Shown in pieces: positions 36,068 to 42,057 of a stretch of DNA of 42,057 nt; positions within the stretch are counted from its first letter, which is position 1; each line of letters begins with the position of its first letter. The stretch is taken from NCBI GenBank assembly GCA_030141605.1, contig JAQGDQ010000755.1, positions 1-42,057 on the forward strand, given 5' to 3'. Position numbers and translations under genes: made by a program. Under the pieces are notes generated by a model, which did not search any database, was not told the DNA's origin, and was given only the letters and a program-made list of their open reading frames with translations. Origin of the DNA: Tubiluchus corallicola (Eukaryota; Priapulida; Priapulimorpha; Priapulimorphida; Tubiluchidae).

Positions 36068-36162
36068 CTGCATATTTCCTCAGACCGTTTCCGCTTCAGT
36101 TTGATGCCGCCAAAGATGTAAACGCAGTTCTCAACGTTCAGAGCTTGCCTCAAAAACCGAGC
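36068..36162 (-). CDS. Inverted-arm copy of exon 15 (SLOG start)
   Basis: This is a reverse-complement copy of 27569-27663, identical base for base in the coding part, with acceptor and donor kept. It supports a functional constraint or a very recent origin of the arm. Confidence 0.88.
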
Positions 36163-36773
36163 CTAAAAATAAGGATTACAATCAGAAAAGAAAAAAGCAA
36201 ATAATCTGATAGGTGATGGAGACGATGATGATGATGATGACAATGATGATGATAATGAAAACAGTGATAAAGATGATGATGATGTCGATTTTGGTGATGA
36301 TGATGACGACAATGATGATGATGACAACGATGACTATGACCATGATGATGATGACATCGATTATTATTATGACGATGGTGATGATGACAATGATAATGAT
36401 GACAACTACACTGATGATAATGACAATGACGATGACAATGATGATGATGACATCTACAATGATGTTTATAACAATGATGATAATGACAATGATGACGATG
36501 ACATCGATTATTATTATGACGATGGTGACGATGACAATGATGATGATGACGATTACACTGATGATAATGACAATGACAACAATTGCAATGATGATAACGA
36601 TGACAATGATGATGCTGACGTCTACAATGATGTTTATAACAATGATGACAATGACAATGATGACTATGACATCGATTATTATTATGGTAAAGATGGAATG
36701 TTTGAAAACTCAGACACATGCTGTATATGTGAACATAGAAGCTTGACAACTAAGAGTTTGTTCATGAACTTAC

Positions 36774-36890
36774 GTGAAATGCGATTTTAGCCTCTCTGAT
36801 TTCATTCTGTTCCGAAATGCGGGCCGTAGGATCCAGTGCTTTCCGTATGCGGGTCAGCAACGAATCGCGATATCCGTCCTTCCTCGAATC
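36774..36890 (-). CDS. Inverted-arm copy of exon 14 (TIR2 end and linker)
   Basis: Reverse-complement copy of 26667-26783. One difference (CGT to CGC, Arg) is synonymous. Splice borders are kept. Confidence 0.88.
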
Positions 36891-38810
36891 CTGCAAGCAA
36901 AAAACACGACACCTTTGCATTTTTTATAGAAAACATCAAGTATCAAGATCTAAGAATTCTAATTAAGAACCAAAAATTCCAAAAAAAACACAACACATTG
37001 TAAATAGAACTAAGAACTATAATGCAACAATAGTTTCATGCAGCTATATAAACAGCCAAAAATACGCACATTTTTTGTTTAACACACCACAAATTGTTAG
37101 AAAATGTAACTTCGTTTCTGCAATACACCACAAGCAGTTTTAAGCTCCATCATAGCTGCCACCTATTATAAAAACTATGAGTAAAGCTTGACGACACCAG
37201 TTTTAAGCAATAAATTTCTTTAGCAATTATACGTTACAAGCACTTTGAAGCTTCATGATAGATGCTGCCATCTATTAGACAAACTGTAAATCAACTGTGG
37301 TGATATTTTAGTTTTCATCGTAAAATTTCTACAATATACCACAAGCACTTCAAAGCTTAATGATACATGCTGCCATCTACTAGACAGACTGTGAATGAAG
37401 TGTGACGACATTCTAGTTTTTACTATACAGATAGGTGCCACCTAATCAAATAATTACGTATTTTTCTCTACGCGAGTCAAAAATTTTGACTTAGCATGCT
37501 GTAAAATTGTTTTAAAAATGCTCTTTAACAAAGAAAAACAAACCTGTACAATGACGACGAAGATTTTACAAATAAAACACCAATCTTTTGATGTGAGCTC
37601 AAAGCTAAGATGGCAACTAGCTCAGGGAGAGTGAACTTGCTAAGTTTCTTTTGGTAAATTGGACAGCAGACAAAAGAGTTTAAAGTTCAACCTGCGTTAT
37701 AATAGAGTTTCGCTCAGTGGCAGCTTGTGTACAGGTACAATGATACTGCAGCTTCCCCTATTTTCACTCAATATTATTGATAATATTCAATATAATAAGT
37801 CTTTTTTCTTTAGTTCTTTCTTTATACTTGTACGAAACCAGAGCACGTGAGGGTAGCACTGTTTTCTTCACAGCCCAGCACAGTGCGCTCCAGCAATACA
37901 GAGGTTGGCAGTTGTGCGCATGCGGCCATGCACGCATGTTTGAGCCCAGGTAGAAAAAGTACTGTTGCTCACACAGTTTTTTGTCAGTTGCCACATGCTT
38001 ACTGTGAATGGATAGAGCTTAAAATGCAACAGCCTAGGCTACTAGTAAGCAGAAAATATTTTTTGTTTAAGATTTTATCAAGTTTATGTACAAATTTTCG
38101 TATGTTTGTTTACAAATCACAACATTAAAATTATACGTGTTTGTTTCGTATTAAAACAATGGCTAAAAATTTTCTGAAGCAGCACCCCCAGTAATTTTAG
38201 CTACGAGTCGCCAATGATTTCTCTTCGGGTCAAACAGCTTGCAGAAAAAACGTTCTAGTGGCGCGTGGTGGGACTCTCGGAAGGAGATATTCTTTAGAAA
38301 GAAGAAGAACAGGGCTACAAGATGATGTGGGCTATATGTTAGGACAGGTCCACCAAGAGGAGTGCCGACGAGTTAATTAGATGTTCTATTTTTGGCAATT
38401 TCGCTTGGAAAACTGCTGACGCAAAGCCATTGTTGTGACGTCATCCATGATACTCTGCCTATAACTTTATAACTTCAATTCAGTAAAAGCTGCTGCTGCT
38501 AGCTTTGCGTTATAAGTGAGGACTGTATAGGATGTTCACGCATTATTGATGATAAGTGTATTTATACGCAAAATTTTTTGCGGGACTTTTGCTGGAAAAC
38601 ACAAAACACCAGTTGTTAGTTACACTTAAAAACAAAAACAAACAAATACATTTTTTCCAATTTATACAAGTTAGGAAAAGACAGTTTAAATTGATCTTTC
38701 TATGAAATATAGAAATAAAACATCTATAAGCAAATGGTACCCGTTAAAGCAGTGAGGTAAACTCAACACTAGTTAATGTAATCTTGAGAAAATACAGCAA
38801 GAAAACGCAC

Positions 38811-38912
38811 CTCAATCTTCTTACGACCAATCAGCATCGTCATCCAGCCAGGCATATCAAAGTCTTCGATGGCAATCGGAATCACGTGCTTTCTGTGCTC
38901 ACAGTAAAACAC
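38811..38912 (-). CDS. Inverted-arm copy of exon 13 (TIR2 strand D)
   Basis: Reverse-complement copy of 24753-24854. One difference (ATC to ATT, Ile) is synonymous. It is the first exon of the minus-strand copy: the arm ends at 39785, inside the intron upstream of it, so TIR1 and the N-terminal region are lacking. As it stands the minus-strand set is a 5'-truncated gene fragment, unless the order is an assembly artefact. Confidence 0.88.
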
Positions 38913-40303
38913 CTGCAAGAATACTGTGCTTAAAGGAAGACCGGACGATTGTTTAGACTCAATCTCATTTTAATTTACTGTCCAAAATGTACATTTTCTT
39001 GTACATGAAAGCTAGCAGATTCTTCTTATATTTGAATAATTAACTTAGAAATTTAATTAACGGCAACCGAACACAGCTATTGCTTACGTCAGAAACTAAC
39101 TACAGTTTGTGCAATGGTAGGCAACTTCCCTTGCGCGTCAAGAACATATGCATAGTGCTACAGTACTGTTTAAACACACGATGACACGAAAAATGGGCTT
39201 TACATCATATGACTTCAGAAACTAACACTGCAGTTCATGATCATGGTTATCACGGTACCGCCTTCTATTTATAGGCCACACGGATGTGACAAAAAGGCGC
39301 CGTTGCCAATCTTAGTAGATTCACTGAGCCGCGCTTAGCTTTGAATGTTTAATTATTATTTTATCTAAGCTTTGATTAGAAAAAGCTATTGTAGTTTTCA
39401 ATATTTTAGAGCATTCTTTATTCTGAACTCGTGTTTACACAATCAGCCAGTTTTCCTTTAGGTGCTCAAGCTCAATGTGAAACAGGCCAGCAAGATTGGC
39501 AGCAAATAGTCGAAAAGGTGAGAATTCTCATAACTTTTATATAGTGAAATAATCAGTAAAAGACGGAAAGGAAAGTGAAACCGAGAATTACGGTGGTAAG
39601 AACCAAATGCATCAAAATTCAGCCACGGCACACAATCAACTACAGTAACGGTTAATGATTGAAAATTTCTTGCCTACATGAAAAACTTTGTCACTGACTA
39701 GAACAAAACAAAATAAGCAAAACAAAATCTAAAATAAGTTGAGTGTGTAATGTGCAGTTCTTTTAACTCGTTCAGGGTCGTAAGCGTTTGCTGCACATGC
39801 GGCAGTGCGTCTACCTGTCGGCACCCCAGTTCATTATACACTTTTTTCAGTAAATGTACAGTCAGTTATTGTTATACATCATACAGGTTTGTATGTGGTT
39901 TAGAGTCAATTATGCGGAGTTATTTGAGTCAATTGTCAACAGTTTTTATATACTTTTGCATAGGAACGACCTGTACTAGATGTTTTTGAGACAATTAGGT
40001 GACTGATTCTACATTACCGTGAGTCTAATACACGGCGACTACTGTATTAGTTTAGTATCAGTAAATACAGACAATTGGCAAATTCGGATCGACGTCTCGC
40101 CCGTTTTATATGCTTGCCCATTTGCATCACACTTGCCCATCACTTTGTGCAGCTTCCCAGAAGGCGGAACATCGTGAGTTCGAATCCCAGCGGTGACGCA
40201 TTATTTTTTAGACTTTCTTATTCATGTTTCCTGCATCTGTACGGTTGTGCAACTGGCTGCGTTCATTTTCTTCGCATCGCTAAATAGTTTTCGCTATTTC
40301 CAG

Positions 40304-40430
40304 GCACGATCACTCAAATTTTTTCTGGAACAACAAGGTTTGGAGGTGTGGCTGTCGGTCGAACAAGCTCCGCCTTCACCCGGGACGCCATACACGAAGA
40401 TGTCTCGCAGTGTCAGCGCCGACTACAAAG
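40304..40430 (+). CDS. Direct-repeat copy of exon 11 (TIR2 helix A, strand B)
   Basis: Identical to 22214-22340, offset 18090 bases, splice sites kept. No exon 10 copy exists before it, because the direct repeat begins at 39793, the equivalent of 21703. Confidence 0.85.
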
Positions 40431-40988
40431 GTATTTTCTTGGTAATCGTTCTAGTCATTCTGTTCATTTTGATAGCCATTTGTGTCAGTTCTGATTTTTA
40501 GTTTTTTTTTGTCAAATTTTTTTTAACTTTGTTGCTGATTGTACTTATCTCATCGTGTACGTGTTTGTATTTATATTATCTTAATATTTATTCGGGAAAG
40601 ATATTTTCTACTCAGTATTAAATGCTTAAACTTGCTAATGATGTTACTGCAATTTTGTAAAGTTGTGGCGATACCAGAACCTGTTTCGTTTTTAAAGATA
40701 AGCCGAAAGATGAGGCACAAACTTGGCAGAGGCATCTCACCCCTGCTGAATGCGTATACACCTCTTCTGCAGGGGCAGAGGCCAGAGGCAATTTGTCGCC
40801 CATTCATTTACTGACTCAGTTCAATGTTGCCCAACTTTGATCACTAAGCGCCAATTGTCACCAGTTGTTCTATTCTTCTTGGTCCCAAACAACCCACAGC
40901 ATAAAAAACGTCAATTTGAGTTTCTGACCACTCGTAGGACGTATTGCTGATACTCGTTCTTGCTAGTGTTCTATGCTTCCTGTTGCAG

Positions 40989-41128
40989 GTCAGCCTCATC
41001 CGATGCTGAAGATAACGCCAAGTTGCACGGCCGTCCCGGAGGACTTTCAAGTGAAGGCCGACGAGGCTGGCGTGGTCCTCTTCCTGCTCTCGGACGCTTT
41101 TGCTAAGTCGAAAACTAGCAAGACTCAG
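40989..41128 (+). CDS. Direct-repeat copy of exon 12 (TIR2 strand C)
   Basis: Identical to 22899-23038, offset 18090. The following intron runs to the end of the window. If the repeat is real, the remaining TIR2 and SLOG exons should lie just beyond position 42057. Confidence 0.85.
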
Positions 41129-42057
41129 GTACCGGCATTAACATGTTCGACAGGTGCTCAAAATTTTAAGACCACACGGATCTTATTGTAATATTTTTGA
41201 CGTCAGCTCTGTGCATTTGTGTTTTTGTAAATTGAGATATGTACTTATAATATGAAATATATAAGCGATTTAATTGGACAAAATTAAGAAAACGCTTCTT
41301 TTTCTATTCACGAGAATCTCGGATATGCAATCATGCTATTTGTTTACACATTTATAAGTGATTTAATTAGATAAAATTAAGAAAAAAATGCCCTCTTCAT
41401 GCACTTTAACGTAGCCTATCGAGCAGCTTAGTCTGGTGTGCACTTGGTGGAATGATCGTACACACTAATTATAGATTGCTTGCTTGCTACAGTCTAGGAG
41501 GACTGTCTGCTGTACAGAGTTGCTGGAAAAACCAACCGATCAGCCAAGGAGAAAAGGTGTTACCCTAATTTCTTCTGCTAAAAGGAGAAATCAAGGTCGT
41601 TTCACCTTTTAACAGGAATTGCTCATTAAAAATAGAGTACAGTTGACGCCAAAGTACATCAGAGTGTTGTATCTGGATAGTTGAAATTTTCTGCATTAGC
41701 CAATTTCACACAAGTGATACTGTACATTGTTACAGTGTAAACAGTGCAGTTACTGAAAGTTTTTCAATTTTTTCATCAAAAATCAATTTTTAATTTGCCT
41801 AATGTAAGCAGATGTATTTCATATTTAATTTTACATGAAAATCCATAGTGTGAGGAGTAGAAACCTACAAAAATTGTCAAATATAACCTAATCGCTGCTT
41901 AGTGAGAGAAGTTTTTCATGAACCAGTGCAAATGCAGCAATTGCTTACGACCCTGAACGAGTTAAAAGAACTGCACATTACACACTCAACTTATTTTAGA
42001 TTTTTTTTTGCTTATTTTGTTTTGTTCTAGTCAGTGACAAAGTTTTTCATGTAGGCA

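Larger units (their letters stand above)
32355..39785 (-). repeat. Right arm of large inverted repeat
   Basis: Reverse-complement partner of 23853-30172. It carries copies of exons 13-16, the MITE (38930-39461), the dispersed repeat (37730-38230), the ATC array (36213-36690) and an enlarged 100-bp array (33915-35995). At 39785/39793 it switches, over about 7 bases, to the direct copy of 21703 onward. Confidence 0.97.
39793..42057 (+). repeat. Direct copy of 21703-23967
   Basis: Constant offset of 18090 bases up to the end of the window. The only difference noticed is 42005 (T) against 23915 (G). It contains copies of exons 11 and 12. It overlaps in content with the last ~115 bases of the inverted arm (around 23853-23967), so that stretch is present three times. 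Confidence 0.95.

Overview
The window looks like animal nuclear DNA. It has AT-rich introns with GT-AG borders and small phase-matched exons. It also carries long minisatellites, a LINE reverse-transcriptase fragment and Tigger/pogo-type elements. No prokaryotic operon, rRNA or intact tRNA gene was seen. The species cannot be named; an invertebrate is my guess, from the multidomain TIR gene and the satellite load.

One gene dominates. Sixteen exons on the + strand between 5782 and 29196 join with fully consistent reading phase into 764 codons, with the 3' end missing. In order the predicted protein has an N-terminal MGCSSS acylation-type motif followed by basic residues; two related repeats of an unrecognised domain (about residues 60-229); a TIR domain with the glutamate expected of NAD-cleaving TIRs (E374); a second, diverged TIR-like domain with Q606 at that position; and a SLOG-like Rossmann domain (GG at 697-698, VVTGG at 725-729). 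TIR and SLOG are the enzyme and sensor modules of bacterial Thoeris defence, and SLOG is also the N-terminal sensor of TRPM channels. My reading is a membrane-anchored, single-chain NAD-derived signal maker and sensor, probably immune. Function is inference; the exon chain and motifs are visible.

Layout. 1-5781: dispersed repeat, 59-bp minisatellite, AT-rich DNA, and perhaps a tiny two-exon ORF. 5782-29196: the gene, its introns filled with a MITE, GA and CT tracts, a Tigger/pogo element with a CENP-B-type helix-turn-helix remnant, 81-bp, AT-rich and 34-bp tandem arrays, a fold-back repeat, an ATC-type microsatellite and a 100-bp tandem array. 23853-30172 is repeated in inverted orientation at about 32355-39785. 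The roughly 2.2-kb spacer between the arms holds, on the minus strand, the next SLOG exon (31987-31846), a fold-back element and a LINE reverse-transcriptase fragment. 39793-42057 is an almost exact direct copy of 21703-23967.

The minus-strand arm therefore carries a second set of the last exons (TIR2 end, linker, SLOG) and extends one exon further than the + strand copy. The right-hand direct copy carries the TIR2 middle exons again. Either the locus has a real inverted duplication with a potentially invertible spacer, or two haplotypes were joined head to head during assembly. The sequence alone cannot decide, but the near-identity of the arms and the repeat-number differences are what two alleles would show.
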